From Prostheceraeus crozeri (Eukaryota; Platyhelminthes; Polycladida; Euryleptidae), in NCBI GenBank assembly GCA_907163375.1, contig CAJQUW010006818.1, positions 1 through 64,000 of the forward strand: a stretch of DNA of 64,000 bases. The letters run 5' to 3'. The notes beneath the pieces were generated by a model. The model had not been told where the DNA came from, made no database searches, and worked only from the letters and a program-made list of their open reading frames with translations. Every line of letters begins with the position of its first letter. Position 1 is the first letter of the stretch. This document shows, one piece after another, positions 1 through 10,959 of this stretch. Made by a program: the position numbers and the translations under genes.

Positions 1-1570
1 TGTTTTTTGTTTTTTTGAAATTGTTTTGTGTTTGTGATTGTTTGTTTTTTGTGTTTTGTTTGTTTTTGTTTGTTCTTGTTTTTTTGTGATTTTTGTTTGT
101 TTGTGTTTTTGGGTATTGTTGTGTTTTTTTTTTGTGCGTATGTGGTGTGATTGTTTTGTTTTGTTGTGTGGTGATTGTTTTGTTTTTGTTTGGGTGTGTT
201 GTTTTTGGTTTGTTTTTGTTTGTGTTTTAGATGTTGTGTTGTTGTTTTTTTTTTTTTTTTTGTTTTGTTTTTTTTTGTTTGTGTTTTTTTAGGTTTTTCG
301 ATGGTGTGTGTTTTGTTGTTGTTTATGTTGTTTTGGTTTTTGTGTTTTTTTGTTTTGTGTTGGTGTTTTGTCTTGTTTGGTGTTTGTTTTTGGGGGTTGT
401 GGTTTTGTTTGTATTTTGTTTTTAGATTGTTTGTTTTTTTGTTTGTTTGTGTTTTGTTTGTTGTAGATTGTTTTGGTTTTTTTTATGTTTTTTGATGTTT
501 TTTGTTTTTTGTTGTGTTGTGGTTGTTTTTGTTGTTTTTTTGTTTAGTTTTGTTTGTTGTGTTGTTTGTTTGTTGTTTCGAATTGGTTTTTGGTTTTTGT
601 TGTGTTGTGTTATTTTTTTGGTGTTGAGTTTTTTTTAGGTTATTTTGTTTTTTTTGGGTTTTTTTTTTTTGTGTTTTTTTTGTTTATGTTGTTTAGGTGT
701 TGGGTTTGGTTGTTTTTTGTTGTTTAGAATTCTTGTGTTGTTGTTTTTTTTTTTGTTTTTTTTTTTTGTTTTTGTTTATTTTGTTTGTTGTTTGTATTTA
801 TGTTTTGATGTGTTTTTTATATTTTGTTTTTTTTGTTTTGTTGTTATTGTTTTTGTTTGTTTGATGTTGTTTTTTGGTTGTGTTTTTTTTGTGTTTGTAT
901 TTGTGTTTTTAGATGGGTTTTGTTTTTGTTGTTTTGGTATGTGTTTTTGTTGTTTTTGTTTAGTGTTTGTTGTTGTGTGTAGTGTTTTTTTGTTTTTGTT
1001 TGTTTTGTTGTGTTTGTTGTTTTTTGTTTTGGTGTGATTTGTGTGATTTTGTTTTGTTTTTTGTTTTTTTTTGTGTTTCTGTTTTTTTTTTTTGTGTTAT
1101 GTTTTGTAGTGTTTTTTTTTTTTTTTGTTAGTTTTGTGTTTTTATTTTTTTGGTTTTGTTTGTGTGGTCTGTTTTTGTGTTTATTTGTTTTGTTTTGTGT
1201 TATTTTTGTTTGTGTATTGTTGTGTTGTTGTTTTTGGTTTTGTTTTTTTTTTTTGTTTGTTTTTAATGTTTTGTTTTGTGTGTTTTTGTTTTGTTTGTTT
1301 TTGTTTGTTTTTTTTTTTGTTTTTGTGTGTGGTTGTTTGTTGTTTTTGTTGTTGTTTGTGTGTTTTATTGTGTTTGTTTAGGTGTGGTTGTTGTGTGTTT
1401 TGTTTGTTTTGTTTTTTTGTTTGTTTTGTTTTGTTTAGATTTTTTGATGGTTGTTTTTTATTGTTTGTTTGTTGGTTTTATTTGTGGTTGTTGTGTTGTT
1501 TGTTTTTTTGTTTTTGTTTTTTTTTGTTTAGTCTTATTTTTTGTGTGTTTGGTTTATTTGTTTAGTTGTT
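1..1570. repeat. G/T-only low-complexity tract
   Basis: The plus strand is built almost wholly of T and G, with very few C and scattered A. Most A residues sit in TTTAG or GATG/GATT contexts, so a weak TTTAG motif recurs (for example near 227, 291, 424, 693, 908, 1378 and 1561). No fixed period is obvious. The tract is cut by the window start and ends sharply at about 1570. The long Phe/Val/Cys/Leu reading frames in it follow from composition and are not genes. Confidence 0.9.
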
Positions 1571-2360
1571 TAGATGCCACCCATGACAAGATAGCTAAGA
1601 CTCAACCGATTGGCGTTCAAAGTGCTACGTTGAGAACTGCGTCAAATGCCCAACATAAAACATGAGTTGCCCCAGCGGTTTCGGTCTAAAATATGACACA
1701 CTCCCTTGCCGCACTTATCACTACGGCATCATCCGCCGTCCCGAAGGAACACCCTGTCAGTGGAATATTACAGCAAAACTCTCCGTGTCATGCTCGCTTT
1801 CAGTGAAAAGCCGCTTGTATCATGGTAAGACTGGCGTGTACACACTTAACCATGCCTTCATTGACTTCAGCAGGATCGAAAACCCAGAAACCTCCAAGAA
1901 TAGTGAATTTAAATTTTTCAACTTTTTAGCACTACTTATGAAATCTTGTAAGTAGTCTGTCACTATAGGTCTGATCAATAGCGATCGAACCTTTTTTGAA
2001 TCAAGTCAAACGGACTTGTAGAAGCAAAGTTACAAGCCTCTAAAGTTTTGGGGTCTTTTATGGGCTGGAGACGAAGGCCATCTCCTGGCGAACCTTAAAG
2101 TCTGACGCCTTAGCTGATATCAGCATTGAAATTTTCTAAGTCGGTTCCTTACGGGAACCCGAAATTTGGAATGTCCGATGCTATCATCAGAGCTCCGGAG
2201 TTCACCTACCCTAACCCAGTCGGGAGGAGAACTGATTTCCACAAGTAGAGTTTCCACTTATATAGTGGAACTTAAAGTAGAGCTTCCACTTATATAGTTT
2301 GCAGCGATCAGCTGATGACGTAATATCCATCATCCAAATCTTTAAACACGTCTACCTCCG
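1571..2360. other. Unassigned stretch of ordinary composition
   Basis: Nothing here is recognised as a gene. A short direct repeat reading TTCCACTTATATAG occurs twice, near 2250 and 2287. Composition changes abruptly from the G/T tract at the left edge. Confidence 0.5.
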
Positions 2361-3330
2361 GTTCTAGTGCTCCGATTGACTTGAAACTAACGCTCTAGAT
2401 GCAGAATGGCACGCTGATTCCAAGTCTGGTCTCTGTTTTCTCGTCTTCGTAAAAATTCTAATTCTGTCGTTTTTTCGCCAATGTCCAACATTTTCAATGG
2501 CGTTTCACATCTAAACGAAGGCAGATAGGAACAAGCCGTTTCTTCCACTGAATTTGTCTCACTGTTAGGTTTCAAACGAGCTATCACACGACTTTCTACC
2601 ATCTCTAGCACCAAAGTTGGAAGATCGCTGCCGAGGGGGGGAGGTAAGAACTTTTACTCTCCGATTGAGTTGGAAACACGTTCCTAGACCCAAAATTAGC
2701 CAAAAAGTCCGAATTTGCCCCCCGTTTTCCATCCCAGCACTCCTTCATGTCGAAAAATGGACTTTCTCATCCCAAAACAACCAAAACCTGCCTTTTCCAA
2801 CTTTGACGTTTTTCTGCCATTTTCCTCTCTAAACCCAGGAAAATAGAACCAAACTGAGCTTTCCACTGCATTTTTCTCACTCTTAGCTTTCAAATGAGCT
2901 ATCACACGACTTTCTACAATCTCTAGAACCAAAGTTGGAAGTCTGAGAGGAGGGGGGGGCGCCCTCGAAATTTTTTCTCTCCGATTTCGCTGGAAACATC
3001 CTTCCTAACCCAACATTTCACGTAGATTCCAAATCTGACCTCCGTTTTCCCATCCGAGGCCTCCTTCATGCCGAAAAACGACTTTTCTCATCCCAAAACC
3101 ACCAAAACATGCCTTTTCCAACTCTGTCGTTTTCAGAGATTCCACCCCTTGCTGCTCCTCCTTCCATCCTTCCCAACCCAAAATTTCACGTAGATTCCGA
3201 ATCTGACCTCCGTTTTCACATCCGAGACGTCCTTCATGCCGAATTTTTCTCATCCCAAAACCACCAAAACCCACCTTTCCTCACTCTATCCTTCCCACAT
3301 TCCTACCCTTACCTCACTGGAAATCTCCTT
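2361..3330. repeat. Imperfect tandem repeat, units of about 300 bp
   Basis: About four diverged units follow one another. Shared landmarks are 'GAGCTATCACACGACTTTCT' near 2577 and 2892, 'ACCAAAGTTGGAAG' near 2610 and 2928, 'CACGTAGATTCC' near 3017 and 3187, and 'TCATCCCAAAACCACC' near 3089 and 3250. The last two units are shorter (about 165 bp). Poly-G runs follow the first two units near 2634 and 2950. Reading frames in both directions here are repeat-derived and no coding function is supported. Confidence 0.7.
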
Positions 3331-3338
3331 CCTTCCTT

Positions 3339-3460
3339 CCAGAGGGGGGTAGGGAACAGTTTCTTTCTCTCGGACCCATCCTTCCATCACATCCCTGTGC
3401 AAACAGAAAGTCGGCCTAGGTCTGGGCCGAAGTCGGCAAGCAATTTCGGGCCGAACGCGA
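3339..3460 (+). repeat. GC-rich dispersed repeat, copy 1
   Basis: The segment runs from a G-run through 'CCCTGTGCAAAC' (near 3393) to 'GGGCCGAA' (near 3426). It matches, in inverted orientation, the segment at 6046-6130. The block 3410-3515 is much more GC-rich than its surroundings. Confidence 0.5.
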
Positions 3461-3530
3461 CGTGTCCGGACGCCCCTAAGTCGGGCCGGGTTCGGCTGGT
3501 CGACTTCGGCCCGTAGTGTATTGACCATAT

Positions 3531-4386
3531 GTAGCGGGTCGATTTGTGGTGGCAGAATCCAGTCCGCGAGATCTGCGTTGGCTTTCCTTTACCTAACCGC
3601 ATGTAATATGCAATAACAACTACTCAGATGATGAAACTTACCTAGATTGAATCCACTGAAGGTCAATTTTGTAAACGTAGACATCGGGATTCAGGTTGAT
3701 TGTACCTCAAACAAGTTTAATTCTTAAATACAATGGATAATAACAATATCATATCCAGTAGTATTCAAAACTATCGTAGATGAGGTTCATTAGGATATTC
3801 TGCTCCTAAATTTTGATGTCTGAAACCAACAAAACTACATTATAAGCGAATTTTGGATAGCAAAACGCAGACAAACTGTGAACAATGATGTAAAACATAA
3901 ACCATGTAGAGCTCTATAACGACGCATAATAGAGAAGTATATGACACAGAAATGGGCATTAATTTATTGTAAGATGAAAGGTGATAATTAATCTAAACTG
4001 TTTTTATAATTCATCATTCCAATAATTTACAACAGCAACGAGATAATCGACAACACATTTTCCCTGGGTGGACAACATGCCGTTAAAGCAGAAAGTCCGA
4101 TGAATTTGATATTTAATTTAAAATGATTTCTCCTTTATCTGAAATAAATAACAACGTATCGCAAGATGGTTTACTTACACATCCAAACCAACTATGTAGT
4201 GAAACATTCGAACCTCTGACTTATTTTCAAAGTTTGCGACTTGTTGCCAAACAGGGTTGAGAAGGGAAGAACGTGGTCCCGGCTGCAATTCACATTTCAA
4301 GGAGGCTCAAAAAGGCCAACAAAATAATACTTAAAGCCGAGCTATTACTAATACAAATCCGCTAGAAAATTCTCATCCCTTAGAAA
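3531..4386. other. Unassigned AT-rich stretch
   Basis: No coding similarity, RNA gene or repeat is recognised here. Confidence 0.5.
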
Positions 4387-4692
4387 AAAAATTTCAATCC
4401 CGATTCACGACCTTATATTTTAAATAAAGCTTCTTGTAATGACACCCGACGTCCTGAATGCTGACTTGATTACGGGAATAACCCAATGCTGGTAAAATCA
4501 AAACATTCGGAGGTAATGACAAGAATAGCCTTACAACATATTTACACATTACACAGTACTGTCAATCACATCACTCAGTTACAAAGAATCGCAAAAAATT
4601 ACTTGTCACAGTCGGCAGACGATGAAACGTCAGGTGTCATTTCATGAAGTTTTATTCAAAATGTAAGGTCGTAAATTGTGAATGAAATTCTG
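4387..4692. repeat. Fold-back / MITE-like inverted repeat
   Basis: Arms of about 60 bp at 4392-4452 and 4623-4690 are inverted copies at roughly 80 percent identity. They share 'ACGACCTTA', 'AATAAA' and 'AATGACACC'. There is no coding content between the arms. The structure fits a small non-autonomous DNA transposon, but no target duplication was identified. Confidence 0.5.
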
Positions 4693-5130
4693 TTTTTTTC
4701 AACCAATGGCCAACCTCCCGTGAGACTATAAACTGAAACATTAGCATACACACGGAAATTAAATGACATGAATGGATTAATTAATTAATTAATCATTAAT
4801 GAATTATTGCCAACAGTGGTATGGCATAATTTTCTCCTTTAATTTTTTTGTTTGCTTATAAGAATGCTTTCAATTGCCTCAGCTCTTTTTCATGTACAAT
4901 GGGCCTAATTGCACAACACACTGCCTAATTATACTATATTACACGTAGGCCTGACAGAACGACAGACGGCTTGCTCACAGACTACATAATCGAAAAGCAT
5001 CAATTAACGAATTGAATTTTTTCAGATGGAGGACATTCATGTTTATTCACCACTCCTGTTTTTAGGAAATATGCTTCAATATCAAGGATCGAACTTTCCA
5101 TCTCCTATCAACGATCATGATGAATCACGC

Positions 5131-5215
5131 GATTAATTATATTAATCAATTAATATATAATATTAATTATATAATGTTATATATAATATAAATATTAATA
5201 TAAATCAAATACATA
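5131..5215. repeat. AT-only low-complexity tract
   Basis: Alternating TTAAT/ATATA words run with almost no G or C. Only sequence composition supports this entry. Confidence 0.8.
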
Positions 5216-6045
5216 TTTTATTTTGTAACTTCAGGACAATTAGAATGGTTGGCTTAGAATCTGTTACTGTACAAGTTACCTATGATGCGGTTTATTCACT
5301 TGATTTACGAGTACGATTTATTTGCTACTCACATGTCTTAATATTGTTGACACACCATATACACTCCATTTAGATACTCATATATCCGCGGTGATAATCT
5401 TCAACAAAGGATGGCAACATGTATACTATCTTCAATGAATAGAGAAAACTGCACCGTCAGCTGTTCGACGAGTTGATTCACACCCACACATCACATGAGG
5501 AATCCGTGAAGTAACTGATAGACGCAGCGCGCGGCGAAGAAATGCATTGCAATGTTCGAATTCGGGAGGCTCGCCATCATGAAGACATGATAATTCCCTT
5601 TTAGAATAGGTCAGAAATATAAATTAGGTAATTACAGTGGTCGGGATGCATTAGAATGAAGTCATGTTTTATAAATAATCATGAAAACTTACTATCGTAC
5701 ATGCATACTCGTGAAACATCGGAAAATGATGGCATTTCTACCTGAGCGCCTTATATGGACTTCTAAATATAGTACCCAATACAGGATTCCCGTCACAGTG
5801 CAATTAATCGCTATGTTCCGAAGTCAGCTACGTTTTCCGTGTTGCCGAAGTTCTGCCGAAAGTCGATTGACCGAATTATGACGCACTTGTGCCGACATTC
5901 ATAAAAATGCGTGGCTATAAAAACATTTCTATTTATTTCATATTAAAATATCCTTCGCAGTTGATATCATAACATAGATATTATAAATTACGATAGAAAC
6001 TTCACTAGAATTGAAATTGTTTAAGATGGCCGAACAGTCGCACTT
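5216..6045. other. Unassigned stretch
   Basis: No gene is recognised. The 66-codon frame at 5681-5881 has no recognisable domain. Confidence 0.4.
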
Positions 6046-6130
6046 TGCTGTTTTCGGCCCGGACACGGTCCGACATTTACGTTTGCACAGGGATCCTTGG
6101 CCATCTCCTTCCTCTCTCCAGAGGGGGGGG
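6046..6130 (-). repeat. GC-rich dispersed repeat, inverted copy 2
   Basis: Read on the minus strand it gives G-run, 'CCCTGTGCAAAC', 'GGGCCGAA', the same order as at 3339-3460. The two copies bracket about 2.6 kb in inverted orientation. Confidence 0.5.
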
Positions 6131-6194
6131 GCTGAGTCAGCATGATGACTCATCGCTGCTCATTTTGTCCTTGAATTTGGGACGGGAATACTAC

Positions 6195-6599
6195 TCTCGT
6201 GGAGCATAAAATTCACAATAAATCTAATCTAGTTAAATATCACTCTATCAAACAAAAAATATTCACGACTTGTATTACCGAAAAAAAATTATTTGACAGT
6301 AGCATGTAATACACATTTTTGTTGCTATGTGACTTAAAGCTGCACATACGAAATGCATACCAGAGTTATGCGAAAAAGGATGAATTTGCATCGGATCTCG
6401 TATATAAAACATACCAACAACTTATATTTCAGTCTAAAACAGCCAATCACAGATAGAATAGTTCGCATCGCTACATACATTTGAAAAACATACCAGATCT
6501 CTGTAAACATACGAGAATCTCGCATCAAATGTTAGTTTCAAATTGTATGTGATTTTGGTATATGCTTGTATGTAATTTTCGCATCCAGCGATTTACAGT
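6195..6599 (+). repeat. Right half of a MITE family also found at 60542-61546
   Basis: This is colinear with 61131-61546 over about 400 bp. Shared blocks include 'GCATAAAATTCACAATAAAT', 'AACAGCCAATCACAGATAGA' and the terminal 'AGCGATTTACAGT'. The left terminal inverted repeat of the full copy is absent, so this copy is truncated. Confidence 0.75.
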
Positions 6600-8425
6600 T
6601 CACCTGTGAGATTTGCAGTTTTTACACTTTTGGTGAAACTATCACGAATCAGACTGATCATGATAGCAATACAGAATAAAGAATAGTATTTCACAAATCC
6701 TTCATGTCATGTCAATTTGGAGAGATAGTGTAGTTCGCTAAATTATCAATTAGATGGGTTACCATCACTAAAAGCTCAGCTTTATTATAAAAAGATTATT
6801 TTCTGAAGCGTGATCATATCACAAACTGCCGCTGAAAGAGTAAAACACCATAATCAAGGAAGCTGATCATAATTAACTTTAAAAGATGCTAATGGGTCCA
6901 CATTACTATTCAGATTCAAGAAATGACGCCTCGAGAATCATAAAATCATGCCGCTGAAAATTGAATTAAAAACATGACATCTCAGCCAAGAAGCTGTCAA
7001 TTAGTTTTCAACTTTTCCTTGAAGACTTGCAGGTACTTGCAGTAATACATTTCATGAAATTTCCTAGATCATCAGTTTAATTTCTGCTTAATTAAACTGC
7101 TTGTTAGCAAATATTCATTCCTTTTGATATCCAACTTGTTTGATACTTTTTGTAAAGGGGCTTCATGTCGGTAGCATATAAATTTTCAAAAATTAAGCTT
7201 TTTAAAAACTGCTCGAAATATTTTTTGGACCACGGGAACATAATCTCCTCAAAAACTGAATATTTTGAAATAAAACTTTTCACCTTTTACAGATACTTTT
7301 TTGAGTCGACACTCTACATACATATGCTTACTTTATGTTTCATACCATGCAGAGTATATCAAAATTGGTTAAAGATTTGTTGTAATTCTGACTTTTACAT
7401 GACTTGAACCCAGTGATTTCCAATTTGAAAATATACATGCGCATTATTATTTTTATTATTGCATCAGTTAGTTTCAGCCACCTCGTTCCCCGTTTCATCA
7501 ATACATTGCGTTAATAAATAAAGGCATGAAGTTTCTTCTTAATATCAGGTAGTATAGGAAGCAATATAAATTTTCTAAATTTATCATTTCTTTGCAAAAA
7601 TTTCTCAAGTTTTTCAATGTATATGGATGCATCATCTTTGCATACGCGCGTTAGACTCCTTTTCCAATTAAAATTGTACACAAAACATCATTAAGCAACC
7701 ACGATCACTATGACAGCTCTTCATAAACTTGGCATTGTCTTATTGGATAAGGTAAGACATTACTGTATTATCATCAAACTTGGAAGACTGCACAATCATA
7801 GTATGAGCAATGTGGGCTTACAAGTCAATAACAATATCCTTTATCCTAATTTCGGCAATTTACACTTGTCCGTCTCCCTTCAAACTGCATTTCGGCGTCT
7901 GTCAATACTGGAATACAAGTATTGAAATCACAGAATTAGACAGGTCGTCTCTTCTTCCATTTGACTAGAAGGGAAACATTGGAACATGTAACGTACATGT
8001 AAATGAAATGGCACAATCTCCTGACTAAATACCATAGCAATCGAACAATCAGCAGTCAGTTCAACAGTAAACACACCAATATTGTGCAAAGTTTCAGTGA
8101 CTGTTATCAACCGGATCACACAGCGAAGAGACACTGACGATGTCAAGTTCTACAGAGAAGTTTGTGAACGTTTTTTCATGCGCCTGCTAACTTTTTCTAA
8201 AGTGATCGGAGGACCCAACATTATTGAGAAAACTTTTGCGCAATGATCTGAATTCTTCGAATCTGAAGGAATCGTGGCGATCGGAGCATTTTGAAGGAAT
8301 TCAGAGCAATCCACAAGCGACGCACGACTATTTTTCCTATCTCTGCAAGGGATCAAAAGTTTCTTTTTGCCCACTTATTAAGTTCCTGCATGTGCCATCT
8401 GTTTGAATCAGTTTGGACTTCTAGC
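6600..8425. other. Unassigned stretch left of the lectin exon
   Basis: Short frames are present but none resembles a known family. The sequence just before 8426 ends in a pyrimidine-rich stretch and TCTAG, consistent with the end of an intron. Confidence 0.4.
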
Positions 8426-8534
8426 AAAGTGATACGATTAAACAATCTAATTCTGTGATTGAAATAGTTGACTGGCGTGGTTCTCAACTTGCTTGCGCTA
8501 AAATTGGCGGAGAACTGGTCACAAATGACAATGC

Positions 8535-9665
8535 CAGTCCGTTTCATAAAAAGTGGATCATCCTAAAATTTGACTAAATAAAACATAAGTATGATACAAA
8601 AAGTATTTTTCATGTTATTTCATGTCCCTAATATATTTAAATGTCCTTATATAATCTGATAAGCTATGATACAGTAACGGTTCTTAAGAAGCTAATATTT
8701 TGTGACCTTACCCTTATTGTCAATGACATTACCAATTCGTCTAGGCATTGATTCGATGATATCGTTGATTTTGACTGATCTAACTTTCTCCACTCTCTTT
8801 TTAACAGTGACGTAAGTTGTGATACGCCATCTGTAGGTAGCAGTGAACGACGAACGTTACGTTTTAGAATACTCCATGCATTTTCTATGGGATTCAGATC
8901 AGGAGAACGAGCTGGCCAAGATAATGTCCTAAGCCCTAATTGAGACTTGCATAAGTTGACTCTACTACTCCTGTGACACGTAGCATTATCATCCATACAT
9001 AACCAAGTCGATGGATCACCAAGTTGATCTGTCATTTGGCCAATGTTCATTCGTAAAACATTCACATAGCGTTCAGAATTCATGGTTCCTTGCTGTATGT
9101 GAAGTAGTTCTAGCAAGGCTTACACTTTGCCTTTTGTGAATGCGATCTCGTTATTGTTCATTTGTGCTTTGTATTGTTTTCAACCGGTAAGAGACAGATT
9201 TCTAGCTGAAAGCAATCAGGAGTGCTGCCAACACCACCGCAACGAAGTCAGGAAGCTATGGAACATGAAGTCCAGTTAATCACATGTAGCAGTTACATTA
9301 TTGTTGATGAATAATGGTGCTATCCTTGCTCTGATTGACCGATTTTCTTTATTTTTGTTTTGCTTGATAGTTTTTGGCTTGTAGAACAACATATTACATA
9401 ACAAAGAAAACAAATGTAATTTTATAAGAGTGAGGTATGATTTTGTGTAACATTGCTAAATGAAGATCAAATTATCTACTACTTTTTTTATCTATAACAG
9501 GAAAACAACTCAATATTCATGCTTGAAATTTCCAACAATGATATTAGTAAGCACAACTGACATATCTTCCAAATTTCAGAGAAATTCGTTCAAGTTTGGC
9601 GGAGTTAGACAAAGTTGAAGTTAAGGCGATGTTTAAGGGTGATCCATTTTTTATGAAACAATCTG
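8535..9665 (-). mobile_element. Tc1-like DNA transposon, internally deleted copy
   Basis: Terminal inverted repeats begin CAGTCCGTTTCATAAAAA on the left and end TTTTTTATGAAACAATCTG on the right. The right flank is TA (9666-9667); the left flank now reads GC where TA is expected. The element is nearly identical to the copy at 10960-12462 but lacks about 400 bp of that copy (roughly 11528-11925), which removes the N-terminal part of the transposase. It is inserted in a lectin-domain exon. Confidence 0.92.
8664..9116 (-). pseudogene. Tc1 transposase, C-terminal part
   Basis: The frame carries the second catalytic Asp in MDDNATCHRS and the final Glu in SPDLNPIENAW, the spacing expected of DD34E Tc1 transposases. 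The first Asp region and the helix-turn-helix DNA-binding half are missing, so it cannot act alone. The last part diverges in frame from the sister copy (11117-11869), which suggests a small frameshift near 8770 after QSKSTI. Confidence 0.88.
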
Positions 9666-10169
9666 TACAAGAGATTGGGAGTGATCAATTACTTCATCGG
9701 ATTGACTGATGCACTCGATGAACGCTACGCTAATAAAAGTGGTTGGCGATGGACCAATGGAAAAACTACACCCAATTCAAGCAAGCTTGCATGGCACTGG
9801 GGAGCTCCTAGAATCATGGTAGGCAATGTATTCGCTCCCTTCGATTACGTAATACAATCTGGTAACTCGGGACGCTTTCAAGATGCTCCATTATCATCCA
9901 CTCAATATTTACGAGTAGTCGCCATGTGTCAGCCACGAGATGGCCTCAACCCTACGTGGGCAACAAAGAGGTCTCACAAGTTTCGCAGCGTTCCACTGAC
10001 AGCTGAACTTAGAGGTCTGCGTGGTGCCAGGATGGACAGAAGTTATGCAAATGGGGGTTGTTTTCGCAGACTGACAGTGATCAATCTGAAAACATGCGCA
10101 GTAGAATGTTCACAGGAAGAAAACAACTGGCGTGTGGCTTTCTATTATCACGCGGGAAGGCGTCAATGA

Positions 10170-10957
10170 AATTTGGTTCTTTACACTGATCAGCTTCATA
10201 TCACGCTTTCAGAAGGATGGAGGAAGTTTGTACGTTATTAGATGCAATATTTTAGTTGACAGTAAGTCGAATTGTTTTGCAGAAAAACAAATTTCTCGAT
10301 TGTTGATAGTTTTCATCATTTTAAAACCTCTATTTTACAAGTTACCGCTAAAATAATTGTTTGCAGTTTCACCAAGTATACTTGAAGATCCTTTATTCGT
10401 CTCCGTGCGTTTTTTGGATATCCTATCACTTTAATTGACCTGTATAGCTGGTAATTGCCCGCTAGGAAGGTAATATTTAATCCAATGCACTGGAAGAAGC
10501 ACAAGACATGTCCATTTTTAGTTTTACAGATATTATTAGATAAAGACTGACCTGTGAATAGGTATTTACATGATTGAAAACAAGTTAATTTTCTATTCAA
10601 ATATTCTTGATAATCATAGACATATCAATCACTCCATTCCTTGATCATCACAGCACGTCGTCAAATAAATTTCTCTACTCAACTCGTGCGTGAAATTGTT
10701 TCCTCATAGCATTCGAGCTCGTTAGATTTAAATGGCACTCACTCTTACGGGCTCGGGCATTTAAGATGTCTAACTCGTGGAATGCTATAAAGAAGCAATC
10801 ATGCACTTTGCGTAAATAACTACACTAACTACATATTCACAAGACTGTATATAGTCATATAACTATATATAACAGGAATACTCACTCATTCGACGGTAAA
10901 GATTAGGTGAATGTCTCACGCCTTCTTCAAATATTCTGAGAATAGGATAAGTCAACA
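10170..10957. other. Unassigned stretch between lectin exon and second Tc1
   Basis: No domain, RNA gene or clear repeat was recognised. A downstream intron of the lectin gene is possible. Confidence 0.4.
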
Positions 10958-10959
10958 TA

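Larger units (their letters stand above)
8426..10169 (+). pseudogene. C-type lectin domain exon, split by a Tc1 transposon
   Basis: Host exon fragment. After a splice-acceptor-like TTCTAG, 8426-8532 encodes a segment with LACAKIGGELVTNDN, typical of the first half of a C-type lectin-like domain (first Cys plus GGxL). After the transposon, 9666-10169 continues in the same frame with YFIGLTD, GWRWTNGK, LAWHW and a late MCQPR, the usual order of the second half. The tail has CAVEC and FYYHAG, faintly like an apple/PAN module, and runs to a stop at 10167-10169. The family binds sugars or proteins outside cells or at cell surfaces; no ligand can be inferred. Removing 8535-9665 and one TA gives a continuous frame. 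As it stands the exon cannot code through the insertion unless the element is spliced out. Neighbouring exons were not found. Confidence 0.72.

Noticed and set aside
38-1665. Long open frames rich in Phe, Val, Cys and Leu
   Set aside because: They arise because G/T-only DNA contains almost no stop codons; there is no domain and every forward frame is open.
7040-7085. CTGATGATCTAG followed by GAAA on the minus strand
   Set aside because: There is no hairpin between the two words.
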